Of a stretch of 64,000 bases of DNA, positions 43,561 through 55,000 are shown in pieces (within the stretch, counting starts at the first letter, position 1; the number at the start of each line of letters is the position of its first letter). Under the pieces are notes generated by a model that was given only the letters and a program-made list of their open reading frames with translations, was not told the origin of the DNA and searched no databases. The translations under genes were made by a program, and so were the position numbers. This DNA is from Dromiciops gliroides (Eukaryota; Chordata; Mammalia; Microbiotheria; Microbiotheriidae). The stretch lies in assembly GCF_019393635.1 (NCBI RefSeq), contig NC_057861.1:62312532-62376531 (forward strand), in the 5' to 3' direction.

Positions 43561-44235
43561 CCAGATCTACCATTGATTAACAGGGTGACTTTTGTGTGCC
43601 TCAGTTCCCTCAGATGTAAATAAATACCTTAGCCTCCTTACATGCCTCACTGGGTTGTGTGAAGAGTAAATAATGGACCCAACTATGTAACTGACAAGTA
43701 TAGTGTTGGAAATTGACACACAAATGAGTCATATGATCCTAGTAATCATGTGCCAACTGGGGTATCTGGGGAAGAGGAAATCCCCCTCCAAGTGGAAGGG
43801 GCTGCTTGGAATGGGATTAAATCATCTCTGAGGTGCCTTCCAACTTACTGAAATTCCGTGATTCTGAGTGACAGTGAGTTCCCCATCCCTGAGGGTCTTC
43901 AATTAAGGTTGAATGACCATTTATCTTACTGTATTCCTACCCAGGTATGGCTTGGACTAGGTGAAACTCTTGAGATCCCTTCCAAAAGCACCACCAATCT
44001 GGTCGGTAAATGGGAGAGATGGTTGGACTGGGGGTCAGGAGTCCCAGGTTCTGATCCCGTGTCATCCCCTAGTCCACTATGTAATTTATGGCAATGTACA
44101 TTTCTTCTCTGGGCATTCAAAATTGTTCTTATGGGCATTACATTATGCCCATCCTGATCCTAACCTTCCACGCCAGGGGTTTATGGGAATCAAATGGAGC
44201 TGTAGATGTGGAAAGATGTTGGGAGGTAGGAATCC
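43560..44235. other. diverged MIR-like and unassigned sequence
   Basis: 43570-43690 (gattaacagggtgactttt, gcctcagttccctcagatg) and 44020-44160 (ctggggtcaggagtcccagg, cactatgtaatttatggcaatg) look like decayed MIRs. Nothing else recognised. Confidence 0.4.
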
Positions 44236-44420
44236 AACCCTATATAGCCCACCTTCCATATACAAGGCACTGTGTCAGGCGGAATGGACAAAGACGAAAC
44301 AAAAACCCAGCCCCTGTCTTCAAAGAGCTTAGATTCTGTTGGAGAATTCAAATGTATACACAGATCAAGTGTACCATGTATGCTACAAGATGATTTGAAT
44401 AAGGAGAAAGCAAGGACATG
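44235..44420 (-). mobile_element. L2-type LINE fragment
   Basis: acaaggcactgtgtcaggc, cccctgtcttcaaagagcttag: reverse L2 words. Confidence 0.6.
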
Positions 44421-44837
44421 AAAGGGACCCCCACAGGAACTGAGCTGATCCTGCAAGAAAAACCGAAGCCAGAAAGCTAGGTGGAGGTGAGGAAGGGTAA
44501 CGCTGGCTTCATGGGCGCTTTCTGCTGAAGGACTTTTCTCTGGTTTCCTGCCTCCTGTAGCCAGCATTAAAGCACTCGTCTGGGGGAGGGGAACCTAAGG
44601 AAAAGTGATTTTTTTAAAGGTTTTCTGAGATAAGGATCATCTGAACTGGGTAGGTTGGATGGTATGGGAAACAGAGAGGGGGAGTAATGGTGGTAATAGG
44701 TATGGAGGGGAAGGATTCTGGGTTAATTGGAGAGGCGAGCCTTGCTCTTCATCTATACCCTGCCCTTCAAGAGCTTTGAGTTCTAATCCTGTCATTCCTT
44801 TCTCTGATATTTCATCCATTTGTAAAGTGGTTATGGG

Positions 44838-45090
44838 ATAGCTAGGTGGCACCATGGATAGAGTGTTAGGCCTGGAATCAGAAAAACTTGAGTTCAAATC
44901 CAGCCTTAGACACAGGGTTTCTTATGTGACCCTTGGCAAATCACTTAAACTCTGTTTGCCTCAGTGTTGTATCTGTAAGATGGGGATAATAATAGTGCTA
45001 CCTCCCAGGGTTGTGAGGATCAAATGAGATAATGGTTAAAGTGCCTGGCACATAGTTTGCACTCTAGAAATGTTAACTATCATGATGTTG
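44838..45090 (+). mobile_element. tRNA-derived SINE with MIR-like end
   Basis: ggatagctaggtggcaccatgg head as in Mar1/WSINE1, gagttcaaatccagcc B box, then atctgtaagatggggataataatag, cagggttgtgaggatcaaatg and ctagaaatgttaac. Confidence 0.75.
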
Positions 45091-46020
45091 TTGTGATTAG
45101 GTTGGCTTCACTGACTTCTAAGTTCTGTGCTATGTTCATGTTATGTTGAGCTATCAGAAATCCTCATCTAGAGTTTAGCCATCCCTCCTTGCTCAATGAG
45201 ATACAGTTGGGATGAATCCTGAGGAATTTGCCGTAGCCGGGTTTCAGGAGAGAAACATTGTTTTAGCTCAGCTCTGCTCAAAGGTAGTACTGGCCAGACA
45301 AAAGATTGGTTGGCATTTCCTTAGGGATGAGGGTTCAGAAACTCTTCAGAGATAGAATAGAGGTCCTAATTCCTACCTCTGCTTTCAACCCCTGCCGAAT
45401 CAAGGGCATCCAAAAAGGAGTTAGGACAATGGACAAGAGGCCTAGGGGTCAAGATCTTTGCACTGTCTCCTGTTGGGATTAGTCGGGGGGGGGGGGGGGG
45501 GGGTCTTTCCTCAACTCAGCTCCAAGCAGCTGTTGTGGCATGGACCACACCCTGGGTGATTGTGTATGTGTGGAATTTGGAATCTGGGGCCTCTGAGAGC
45601 CAAGGGAGGGGAAAGAGGGGGGTACAGGGGACAGATGTCCCTCTCCTACTCACAGGAAACCCTCTGGTTTAGGAACCCAAAGATTAGAATACAGTTAGGG
45701 AAAAGAGAAAGTCCCAACTCTCCTATTTAGGAAGCCTTTCTCCTGCCACCAACTAGGGGACCTTGAATTGCTCCCAGAGCCTGCTAAACACCACCCCCCC
45801 CCCAACACACACACAGAACTAGTCCAAAAACTTCATTTTACAATTAAGGAAACCAAGATCTAGAAAAGTCAAGAGCTTTAGAGTTGAGACCCCCCACCAC
45901 CACCACCAAGTTTAACAGATGGGTAAACTGAGGCTCCCCAAATAAGAAGGGAATTGCCTAGATCATATTGGTAGCAAGTGGGAGAGGTTGTACTAGAACC
46001 CAGGTCTGTGGATTCCTGGG
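45090..46020. other. intron sequence, mostly unassigned
   Basis: 45485-45503 is a run of 19 G's. 45830-46010 contains a decayed MIR-like stretch. No exon recognised. Confidence 0.4.
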
Positions 46021-46480
46021 CCTGGGCTCTTCCCTCAACCTGGAACTGAGCTGAGTTGAGCGGAAGCTATTTTCCCTTGTCTTTCTTCTCCCTGGGGCTC
46101 GGTGTGTGGTCTAATTTTAAAACCTGTGCCCGACCCAAAATAGATCCCCTTTTAATACAATCCCTGAACCCGGATATGTTTGGGAGAGAAGAGACCGCCA
46201 AGGGGAAGGTTTGGGGAGGGGGGAATGTCAGGCTGGCAAGCTCTGTAGGTGAGAGAGGCAGGAGCTGGGCACAGCTTCCGGCTCAGGGCTGTGCCAGCTT
46301 CCCCAGGGCACTACTCCCCACCGCCATTCCTCCTCCAGGTGGGGGGGGGGGTGGACCGAGGCCCTGAGATCTGGGGGCTGATGAATATGGCTCCTTAAGG
46401 GCTTTTAGCCATAGGTCCCAGAGGATTCTGGGAATTGTAGTTGACTGGACTCAGATATTATTTTTAAACTGTTACTCTTA
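46020..46480. promoter_or_regulatory. unique intronic segment with ZNF143/THAP11-like site
   Basis: No repeats recognised. The reverse strand of 46423-46442 reads aactacaattcccagaatcc, close to the ZNF143/THAP11 (SBS) consensus ACTACAATTCCCAGMATGC. Upstream are caaaatagatc and ccttttaata words and a short GC-richer stretch at 46250-46370. Possible intronic enhancer or internal promoter. Confidence 0.45.
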
Positions 46481-46894
46481 AGAGGAACTATTTGGAGAGC
46501 TGCTATATTACTTCCATGAATCGTGGCTGGGGCTGGGATGAGGGGGGGAGCTGGCGGGGTCTAGGGCCCAGGGCCTAGGGCCAAGCCCATCGCCCAACCC
46601 AGCCACTGCTCCACCCACCCAAGACCGCCACGTTATTCTGTCTTTGGGTCCAAATCCGACTTGGCCTGGAGTTTCCTGCTTGGCTTCTCTGGCCCAGAAT
46701 GATACCAAGGAGAAGTGGGAGCTAGGATGGTTAGCTGGGCCTCACTGGGGGATGGGATCCTCTTTTTTTTTTTTAATTCCCTCTTCCTTCTCACCATTAA
46801 AGAGCTTTTCTCTTTTTCCCTGCCCTATAAGATTAGTCTTTTTTCCAACCAAACAAGCATCCTCTTGGCCAAGTCCCCCACAGAATATTCCTCC

Positions 46895-47155
46895 TCTAAG
46901 ATGGCAAAATTGGTAAGAGTGTTGGACTTGGAATCAGGAAGATCTAAATGCAAATCCTGTCTCAAATGCTTAGTACCTGTGGGACCATAGGTGAATCATT
47001 TAACCTTTGCCTGCCTCAGTTTCCTCATTTGCAAGGTGGAGATCATCATAATAATACCACCTATCTTCCAGGGTTGTGGTGAGGATAAAATGAGATACTA
47101 TTTGTAAAATGCTTTCCAAACCTTGAAGTGCTATGTAAATGCTAGCTATCGCCAT
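46895..47155 (+). mobile_element. MIR-type SINE
   Basis: agtgttggacttggaatcaggaag, cctcagtttcctcatttgc, gttgtggtgaggataaaatgag, gtaaaatgctttccaaacc, atgtaaatgctagctatc. One of the best-kept MIR copies here. Confidence 0.8.
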
Positions 47156-48040
47156 TATCAACACCATCGTCCTCATTATGACTGGGGAACAAGTCTTTCT
47201 TGGATCCCGTCCCCAAGGAATCCCCTTCTGCCACCCCACCCCATGGCATGGCTTCCTTCCCTCCTTTTTAAGGTGCTGGGGAGAGGCACTCAAGCTGTGT
47301 CCTTCTCAGCCTCTTAGCATTTTCTTTTTCCTCCTACCCCTTCCCAATTCCTGGTGCTCCCCTTTCCTTTTCCCTAAGGTTTCATGTATTCATTTGATTG
47401 TTAGGTAATTCCCATGGGAAGGAGGGGTGGGGGTGTGGCAGCATATATTTTAGCATTTTAGCTAAGGTCCAATGTCTGTCCGTAGGAAATTTAGTAGTGC
47501 TGTGAGGTGTGTTGTGCCACGTTTGGGCTCGGTCTGTCCAACAAACACTGGCAGGTTGGATCCCCAGAGTAGGAGACTGCTCCCTCAGTAATGGGTGACT
47601 CCACCTAGCACTGATGGGGAACACCCTTCCAGACCCAGACAGCTATGCTCTGATGAATTGGAGGAACTTCATAATGTACAAATACACAGAGCACTGAGAT
47701 CCCTCATCCCTGGGAGGACTCAAGCCTGGGAGGAGGTGGCTCCCTTCTCCACCTCCCACCTGATGCCTGAGGCTGCTATCTCTCCATTCCTCCAGGAGAA
47801 CTAGGCCTGTGTCTTCCCAACACCTCGGGCTGCCTTTGATGTTGGTTGGCCTCATTAGATTTCCCCAGGAGCCCACTCAGTGGCCATCCAGGGACAGCCC
47901 TAGCACCTCCTCCCATCCCATCCTGTTCCTCCAACACATAAGGCTTTAGAACCTTTTCCCTACTCCCCCTTCTACCCTCCAACTTGGTCTCTCCCATACC
48001 TGAGGCTCAAGGGGGAAAGGGGGAAGCCTCCCCTAAACTC
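47155..48040. other. unassigned intronic sequence
   Basis: No repeat family or exon recognised. Short open frames on both strands lack domains. Confidence 0.4.
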
Positions 48041-48390
48041 TGTGTCCTGTTTAGTCTGGAAAAGGAAAGATCTTGAGGAGGAGCTCATCACTGTTTGCAT
48101 TCGTCTGAAGGGTTGTCATGTGAAAGAGGGATTAAATTGGTCCTGCTGGGCCCCAGCGAGGGAAATTGCAGGGAGGCAGATTTTGGCTGGATATTAGAAA
48201 GAATTTCCTCACAATAAGAGCTGTCCAAAAGTAGAATGAGCTGCCTTGGGAGGCAGCCTGGAGTTCCTCAGGCAGAGGCTGGATAACCCCTTGTGGTGGG
48301 TGTCATCAAGGGGGTTTCTGCTCAGGATGGTCTAAGATTAGCTACTTTCCTGAGGTCTCTTCCCACTCAGAGAGCCTGAGAGTCTAGGCC
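48040..48390 (+). mobile_element. CR1/L3-type LINE 3' end
   Basis: ctgaagggttgtcatgtg, gaaagagggattaaattgg, ggatattagaaagaatttcc, ggctggataaccccttg, ggtctcttcccactcagag, the usual CR1/L3 order. Confidence 0.75.
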
Positions 48391-48722
48391 TCCGTATGCA
48401 TGGGCTCAGACTCCTAGACTATCCAAACTGGAAGGGACCTTTGATCCCATATGATCCAGTCTCTTTTCTCCCATTTTATTTTCTCACCTCCAACCCTGAA
48501 ACTGAAGTCCAGTGACTACACACAGTGTCACTTACCCAAGGGAGGAGCAATATTCATTACTCCTCCCCAGTCCCCTAAGAGTTTGAGGGCCCTTGCACAC
48601 TGCAAGGCTTCATTCAAGTGATGATGGTTAACAATCAGGTCACACTATAAGCCAGTTATTTATTATTCCCCAACCATCCCAAAGAATTCAACCCTACTGC
48701 CCTTGCAAACATCCCCTCCCTA

Positions 48723-48869
48723 GGGGTGGCTAGGTGGCGCAGTGGCTAGAGCACCGGCCCTGGAGTCAGGAGGACCTGAGTTCAAATCCAGCCTCAGACA
48801 CTTAACACTTACTAGCTGTGTGACCCTGGGCAAGTCACTTAACCCCAATTGCCTCACTAAAAAAAAAAA
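48723..48869 (+). mobile_element. WSINE1-type SINE
   Basis: Complete, with A10 tail and duplication atcccctccc. First WSINE1 after the 17-kb gap. Confidence 0.94.
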
Positions 48870-49390
48870 TCCCCTCCCATGCCTTAGTGCCCCCATCCCC
48901 CACCCTCAAGCTTTCTATGGTCAAGAACAAGATATCCCAGAATCTTCCCTTCTCTCTCGAGCACTGGATGGTGGGCAACATAGAAAAACCAGTTCTTTCT
49001 CCTTTTAACCCTGGATTCTGTGTTCCTCACCTCAGATCTTGATTCTGACAGGGAAAACTGGGAAGTGGGGAAAGTGTATCATGTCCATGGACACTCCCCA
49101 TGATCCCCTTTTCAGAAAAGTAGGGGTGGATTTCCCTCTGTTTCCCCCCTGTTTAGCCAAGGAATTTGAATTGAGGATGGAGATTCAGGGTATAACTGGT
49201 CCCCAGACAGCACCAGACAAAAGGACTGACCTGGGTTACCCTCTGAGGTTCCTTTTCACTCTTAGATACTGTGATTCTGTGATACAGTGTAGCAACCATC
49301 TCTTATTCTCTACTGTATCTCCTACCCTGGGGGTGGCCTTCCTTGATCCTAAATAGTGAAAATGACTCTCAGGTTCTTGATCAAGGGCAG
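48870..49390. other. unassigned intronic sequence
   Basis: 48990-49280 ends in ggttccttttcactcttagatactgtgattctgtg, a CR1/L3-like terminus. Otherwise unassigned. Confidence 0.4.
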
Positions 49391-49560
49391 GTGCTTATGT
49401 GGGGGCAGTCTTCAGTCAAGGTTTCAGTTTGGGGTTGGGGTTAGAGGTTAAATGTTAGATCAGAGTCAAGGCTCAGTCTGGAATCAGGATTGGGGGGGGC
49501 TAGTCTGGGGCTAGGGTCAGGGCAGGAGAACAAGGACTCAGTCTGGGACTGTGAAACAGG
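49390..49560 (+). repeat. degenerate G-rich tandem repeat
   Basis: Loose repetition of gtctgggg, ggtcaggg, ggttgggg and ggttagagg words over about 170 bp; locally resembles decayed TTAGGG but with no array. Confidence 0.5.
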
Positions 49561-50059
49561 AAAAATGGCTAATTGCATGACTGAGAAAATCTAGCCTAAT
49601 AACCCTAGAGACTTGTATTGGTCAATAGGGAGAAAAGCCAGGCCCGAGTTAAAAAGACAATGCTATTGCTTGGTGGGGGGGGGGGGCACTCCCACAGCCT
49701 TTGTGTCCTTACAGAGCTGGTATGCACATGCCTGGGCCAGTCCCAAAGGGGGGACTGGGGAAGAGAGGGTGAAATAGTCCTGGTCTTCTCCTTCCAGGCA
49801 GGGACAGTCCCAGAGCCCAACCCTGGCGTTGCTGCTGCTGCCCATGCTCAGTGTTAGCCTAGTAAATCACGGTGGGCATTCTGGCCGAGTCAGCATTCTG
49901 TTCTCTATCACCCCAGGTCACGTGAAGCCCTGAGCCTCCTGCCTTGCATCAAACGGATCCGAAAAGCTGCTTCCCTTTAACCTTCTCCTCTGACTCTCCC
50001 TCTGTGTGGAGGTTGGGAGCCTGGTAATTTGGCACATGTACACTAACCACCCCTCTTTC

Positions 50060-50060
<1 letters not shown>
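49560..50060. promoter_or_regulatory. unique intronic segment with MARE-like and E-box words
   Basis: No repeats recognised. ccgagtcagca (49885-49895; MAF/NRF2-like half) and ggtcacgtga (49916-49925; USF/TFE-type E-box) lie 20 bp apart. A poly-G run at 49673-49686. Regulatory role is inferred from motifs only. Confidence 0.35.

Positions 50061-50061
<1 letters not shown>

Positions 50062-50111
<50 letters not shown>
50062..50111 (+). repeat. (CA)n microsatellite
   Basis: About 25 perfect CA units. Confidence 0.97.
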
Positions 50112-50112
<1 letters not shown>

Positions 50113-50798
50113 GTCTCCTAACCCAACCCCATATATAAACATACACATTAACCCCCTCCTACACACAGACATCTCTGCACACACGTATTCACATATACTG
50201 AACCAAAGGCTCACGTTTACACCTTCACTCATACATATACCTACTAAACACACCCAGAGAAACCTAAGATCTCAAAGGTGGAAGGGCCCAGCAAGATGAT
50301 CTAGTCCAACCCCTTTATTTCACAGATGGGGAAACTGAGGCCTTAAAGAGGGAAGTGACTTGCCCAAGTTCACACAAAGAAGTCACTATCAGAGCCAGGA
50401 CTGTGCCTAGGCTTCCCTGATCACTGCCAATCCTATGATTATGGGGAAAACTAAGGGTGGGAGCAGTTCTAAACTTTCCTGACCCATACCCTTATGCTCC
50501 TGTTTTGGGAGTCCACCCCTCAGAAGTGTGGGGTGATGTGGGGCGTTGCACTGTACTCTGGAAGTTCAGACTCCTGGCATCACCTTACACCACCTTGCTG
50601 TGGTCAGGGCTTCCTTCCCCCTCATGACTTGTTCTACCCCGAGCTCTGTCCAAGGGCTCCACCCCCAACACTATTCCCCACCCTTTGGGTTGGAGAGACT
50701 GAGAGGAGACCAGACTTGATCTGTGCTAAACAGAGGGAATGGAAGTCCTTGGAGAGAGGGTGGAACCAATTCAGTTCAACAAACATCTACTGAGAAGA
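50112..50798. other. unassigned intronic sequence
   Basis: 50270-50440 is a MIR-associated block (agatctcaaaggtggaagg, ttcacagatggggaaactgagg). Otherwise no assignment. Confidence 0.4.
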
Positions 50799-51045
50799 AG
50801 AAGGGTAGAATCTGTTTCGGGGATGGTGGAATCATGTGAGAAAAGATGGAATCCTTGGAGAATGACTGTATTTGAGAACAGTGGCAGTATCCCTTTGAGA
50901 ACCTTTAGAATCCTTTGCAGAGGATGGAATCCTAGGGAAGAGAATGGTATCCTTTGCAAAAAGGATGAAACTCTTTGAGAAAGGATGTAGCTCTTTGAAA
51001 ACTGAATCCTTTGTAGAGGGAATGGAATCCTGGGAGAAGGTTGAA
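50799..51045 (+). repeat. degenerate ~20/21-bp minisatellite, about 12 copies
   Basis: Unit near ggatggaatcctttgagaga, repeated with substitutions and small indels (for example at 50840, 50880, 50900, 50925, 50945, 50965, 50985). The minus strand stays open for 95 codons because the period is close to seven codons, giving a peptide with recurring R-I-P-F and L-Q words. No evidence that it is a gene. Confidence 0.75.
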
Positions 51046-51059
51046 AAGGTACCATTCTT

Positions 51060-51350
51060 ATCTAGCTAATGGATTACCATCTTTTGTATATCAAAGTGCC
51101 TCATTTCACAATTTAATCTGCCCAAGTCCTTGGAAGAGATCCCAGCAGAGGCATAGGCTGCAGTGAGCTATCCACAGTCTCTTATTCCCACTGAGGAGCA
51201 GCTTTGAGGCTGGAAGTGGGATGGGCCTCCAGCTTTGAATTAAGGCGGGATCTTCAGCCTCCCCTCCGGCCTTTTAGGTAGGAGGTTGAGAAGCCAGGAA
51301 GCTGGTAGGTTGGGAGGGGCAATAGTCATCTTCTAGGTTTGCAGTTTGAG
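51060..51350. other. unassigned intronic sequence
   Basis: No known family recognised. Contains taggaggttgagaagccagg-type purine-rich words. Confidence 0.4.
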
Positions 51351-51600
51351 AAGGTTGGTATTAACCTTGCCAGAAACAGGAAAATTGGGAGGAGGGATAA
51401 ATTTAAGGGGAAAAGAAAATGAGATCGGTTTTGGACATGTTGACTTTGAGGTACAACTGGAAATTTGGGACTGGAACCTGGGGGTTGAGGAGGTACAGCA
51501 AAATCATTTCATCCTACAATCCCATAGCAGAAAATGGTCTGAAAACATAGAAGCCCAAACATAAGAGCTGGAACAGTTGGGTTCTTCCCAACCTCCAAAG
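51350..51600 (-). mobile_element. L2-type fragment and one ~36-bp repeat unit
   Basis: aatttaaggggaaaagaaaatgag, ggacatgttgactttgagg (reverse L2). 51545-51575 resembles the gaacatagaa...agagctgg unit. A near-identical pair of blocks lies at 54600-54810. Confidence 0.55.
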
Positions 51601-51619
51601 AATTTGGGTGCCTCGTATG

Positions 51620-51868
51620 TTGTTCATTTGTTTTTCAGTCGTGCCCAACTCTTTGTAACCCTATTTGGGGTTTTCTTGGCAGAGATTCTATACTGGGAGT
51701 GGTTTGCCATTTCCTTTCCTGGCTCATTTTACAGATGAGGAAACTAAGGCAAATAGGGTTAAATGACTTGCCCAAGGTCACAGGTCTGAGGCCAGATTTG
51801 AACTCAGGAAGAAGAGTATTCCTGACTTCAGGCTCAAGCACTCTACCCACAGCACCACCTAGGTGCCA
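51620..51868 (-). mobile_element. Mar1-like CORE-SINE
   Basis: tgttcatttgtttttcagtc, gtgcccaactctttgtaacc, atttggggttttcttggc, tggtttgccatttcctttcc, right end cacagcaccacctaggtgcc. Confidence 0.9.
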
Positions 51869-51889
51869 GGGGTGGGGGGACCCCATGGG

Positions 51890-52240
51890 TCCCTTGATGA
51901 TGACGATGATGAGAACAAGAACTCCTAGTTACCTGGACCATTTTCACTCCTTATCTCCATCTCTCAGCTTTCCTAAAGTCTCAGCTAAATCTCTACCTTC
52001 TCCAAAAAGCCTTTCCTAGTCTTCCTTGATCTTGGTGCCTTTCCTCTGAGATGACTCCCAAGTCATTCTATATATGTCTTGTGTGTACGTTGTTGTTTGC
52101 ATATTGTCTCTCTTTGCACGTTGACTGTGAGCTCATTGAGAGCAAGGACTGTCTTGGGCCTTTCTTTGTATCTCTGGTGCTTAGAACAGTGCCTGACACC
52201 TAATAGCCGCTCAATCAATGTGGTCTGACTGGCTGACTCC
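51890..52240 (+). mobile_element. L2-type LINE 3' end
   Basis: aaaagcctttcctagtcttcc, gactgtgagctcattgagagc, ggtgcttagaacagtgcctg, ccgctcaatcaatgtggtc. Confidence 0.8.
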
Positions 52241-53460
52241 TAAGGTATAAAGGGCATTTTACAGTGTCCAGCCCCACGGGTACGTGGTACGGATCCATTC
52301 CTTTCCCAATTTACCGATGAGTAAACTGAGGCTGAGATCTAGGCAATGATTCCCTTTTTAAGTTCTCTGTTGAATCACTGACATCCCACTTGCCACCATC
52401 CTAGAAGGCTCCTAGCCCCCGATGATCTAGGGAAGTGCCCAGGACAGAGACCAGGAATCCTGGGCTGAGACTTGGGGAGAACTAGTCCAAACTGTTGACC
52501 TTGGAACAGTGGGACCCGGGACTGCAGTCCCACATCCGCCCCTGGCCCAGCCGGTTGGAAGGCGGTTTATTTCCCCAGCCTGAGCCAAACACAGCTGCCA
52601 GGGAGGCTAGGGCCTGGGGGGAGGGGGGAGAGTGGGGGAGGAGAAGGAGGAGGAGGAGGAGGGAGGGGCCACTCTGTTCCAATTCAAACTGAACCCCAGA
52701 GGAGATGGGGCAGGGATCTAGTAGGTGGGGGTGGGGGTGAGGAAGGTGGCCCCACCTGTGTGTCTGAGACACCCAGATACTGGCCCTAGGGCTTTAGAGG
52801 CTTGACTGGGAGGCAGGATTAGCACTTCCTAGTCAGTTCTCTAAGCCCTGTTCAGATTCAGCTCCGTCTCTAAATGCTGTTGGGGGTGGGGGAGCGGGGA
52901 ATCATTCTTCTGATATGCAGGACACAGGCTCTCTACCCCTTCCCGCCCCCTCGGCCCCTTCCTCAATCCAAACCATTCAAACCCTCTGATGATTTGGTTT
53001 AGAAAGAAGCCTGCAAATTCATGCAGAATGGAAGGCAAATTAGGAAGGCCAGGTTGGTAAGTGGAGTGTGAGGGCCCAGGGCTAGCCTACTTCCCTCCCT
53101 CCTCTTCGCACCACCCCATGGCTATTTCAATTTGGTGTGACTGATCAATCTTGCCCAATTTGCCTTGCTCTTCGTCTAGACTAGCCTGCAGCCCGAGTCA
53201 ATGAGCCCATGGTGAAGAGTTGAATTTCCCCCTCCCCAATACCTCTCACAGGGAACCACCAATCCTGACAAAGTCCCACCCTAAACACCCGAGTGCTCCA
53301 TCCCCCTTTGCCCTCTTTCCTGGCTTTTGCAGGAACTTTCCCATCTTGCCAAGCTCCAGTGGACCAACCCTTCTGGGCAGACTTTGGGTGAACAGTCAAA
53401 ATATTACTGTCTCTAATCCTGCCACCTCCTCCTTCTCCTTGTCGGCTGGGAACAAGGAAT
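52240..53460. other. mostly unique intronic sequence
   Basis: No clear repeat beyond a short (AGG)n at 52637-52658. Words such as gccaaacacagctgccagg and ggcggtttatttcccc (52560-52605) and tgatgatttggtttag (52988) could belong to a conserved element. No exon recognised. Confidence 0.4.
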
Positions 53461-53462
53461 AA

Positions 53463-53585
53463 CTCAATCAACAAGCATTTATTAAGCACCTACGTCCCAG
53501 GTGCTGAGCTCATTGCTGGGGATACTAATACAAAGGGGGAACATCACTGTTGAGGAGACACATCAAGTTAGAAACAAAGGCCACA
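53463..53585 (-). mobile_element. L2-type fragment
   Basis: caatcaacaagcatttattaagcacctac, ggtgctgagctcattgctgggg. Confidence 0.65.
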
Positions 53586-53689
53586 GGATTAAAGACTGGA
53601 CCCGGGATTTTATTGGTAGAAGCACGTCCCTCTACCAATTCAAGTCATCACCTTCTCTGTAATTTAGAGTTTTGGAGAACTGTCTAGAG

Positions 53690-53874
53690 CCTAGCTTCTT
53701 AAACTGTGGGTAGAGATCCAATATGAGGTTGCATAACTGAATGTGGGGGTCACAAAAAAAATTGGCAACAGTAAAGGGTTATGTGAAGCTATTTTAAATA
53801 CTTATATGCCTGGGGTCATGTAAAAAATTCTTGGGCAAAAGGGATCATGAGTGGAAAAAGTTTAAGAAGTCCTG
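53690..53874 (+). mobile_element. hAT-like MITE with 8-bp target duplication
   Basis: 185-bp element whose ends cctagcttcttaaact and agtttaagaagtcctg are imperfect inverted repeats. Both sides carry gtctagag (53682-53689 and 53875-53882), an 8-bp duplication typical of hAT transposition. No transposase frame inside. Confidence 0.7.
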
Positions 53875-54039
53875 GTCTAGAGCACTTAGACATGAAATGA
53901 TTTACCCAGAATCCCACAGGAAAGCGGTATGGCATCAGAGTCAGGATTTGAACTCAGCGCTTCTTGGTTCCTACTACAACACTTTGCCTTTCAAATACAG
54001 GAGATATACAAAATAGATACAGTATTTGGGGGAGGGAGT

Positions 54040-55000
54040 GACGTGAGACAGAGTCAAGACTAATAAACTGTGAGAATCAAGAAAGGGTTCTTAAAGGTTA
54101 AAGGTAAGGGTACTTGGGTTGAGCTTCGAAAGGAACCAGGGGTTCCTAGAGATGGAAGTAAGGAAGGGGGGGAATTTGGGAATAAGGTAGAGGCAGACAG
54201 ACTGTGCCAAGATCTGGAGGTAGGAGATGAAATGACTTTGTAGGGCTAAAAGCTAACAGGCCAGCTTGGCTAGATCCAAGACTGGGTGTCTAAGCCTGGA
54301 AAAATGGGCTGGGGCTAAACTGGGAAGGGTTTGCTAAACAGGAGAAATTGTATTATATTCCAGAGGTAGTAGGGAGCCACTGGAAGTTTCAGAGCACTGA
54401 CATGGTCAGGCCCCTGCTTTAGAAATATCAATTTGGCAGCTATGCGGATGATGGATTGGAGAGATTAGAGACAGGGAGACCAATTAAGAATTCACTATAA
54501 TAGTTCAGACAAGAGGTGATGAGAATCCGAGTGGCATCTCAGTGGAAAAAAGGCTTCTTGGGGGTAAGAGCAACGTTACCCTTGTCAGAAATCAGAAAGT
54601 TAGGACGAGGGATAAGTTTAAGGGGAAAGAAAATTAATTCAGTTTTGGATATATTGAGTTTGTGATGCTTATGGGACATCCAGGTGGAAATGTCTAGCTT
54701 GCAATTGGAAGTTTGGGACTGGAGCTGGGAGTGGGGGGATATAGGGAAACCATATCATCCTAGAATGCTGTAGGAGAAATTAGTCTGAGAACGTAGAAAC
54801 CCAAATATGAGTGCTGGAAGGGACCTGAGACCATAGAATGTTAGGCTAGAAGGCATCTAGAACAATGGAATGTCAGGAGGCTGAGGAACCTTATAGACCA
54901 ACCATCTCATTCCACCTCTTAACTTTAGAGATGAGGAAAGTGAGGCCTAGAGATTGGCCCAAGGTCACACAAGTGGGTCTGTGTCTGGTATGAGGTTCCC
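54040..55000 (-). mobile_element. L2-type LINE region followed by ~36-bp units
   Basis: gggtgtctaagcctgg-like block, aggtagtagggagccactgg, gcactgacatggtcagg, attcactataatagttcag, ttttggatatattgagtttg (reverse L2). 54790-54880 holds three ~36-bp units (gagtgctggaagggacc, agaatgttaggctagaagg, ggaatgtcaggagg), then a MIR-associated ctgagg-like block. Confidence 0.7.
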
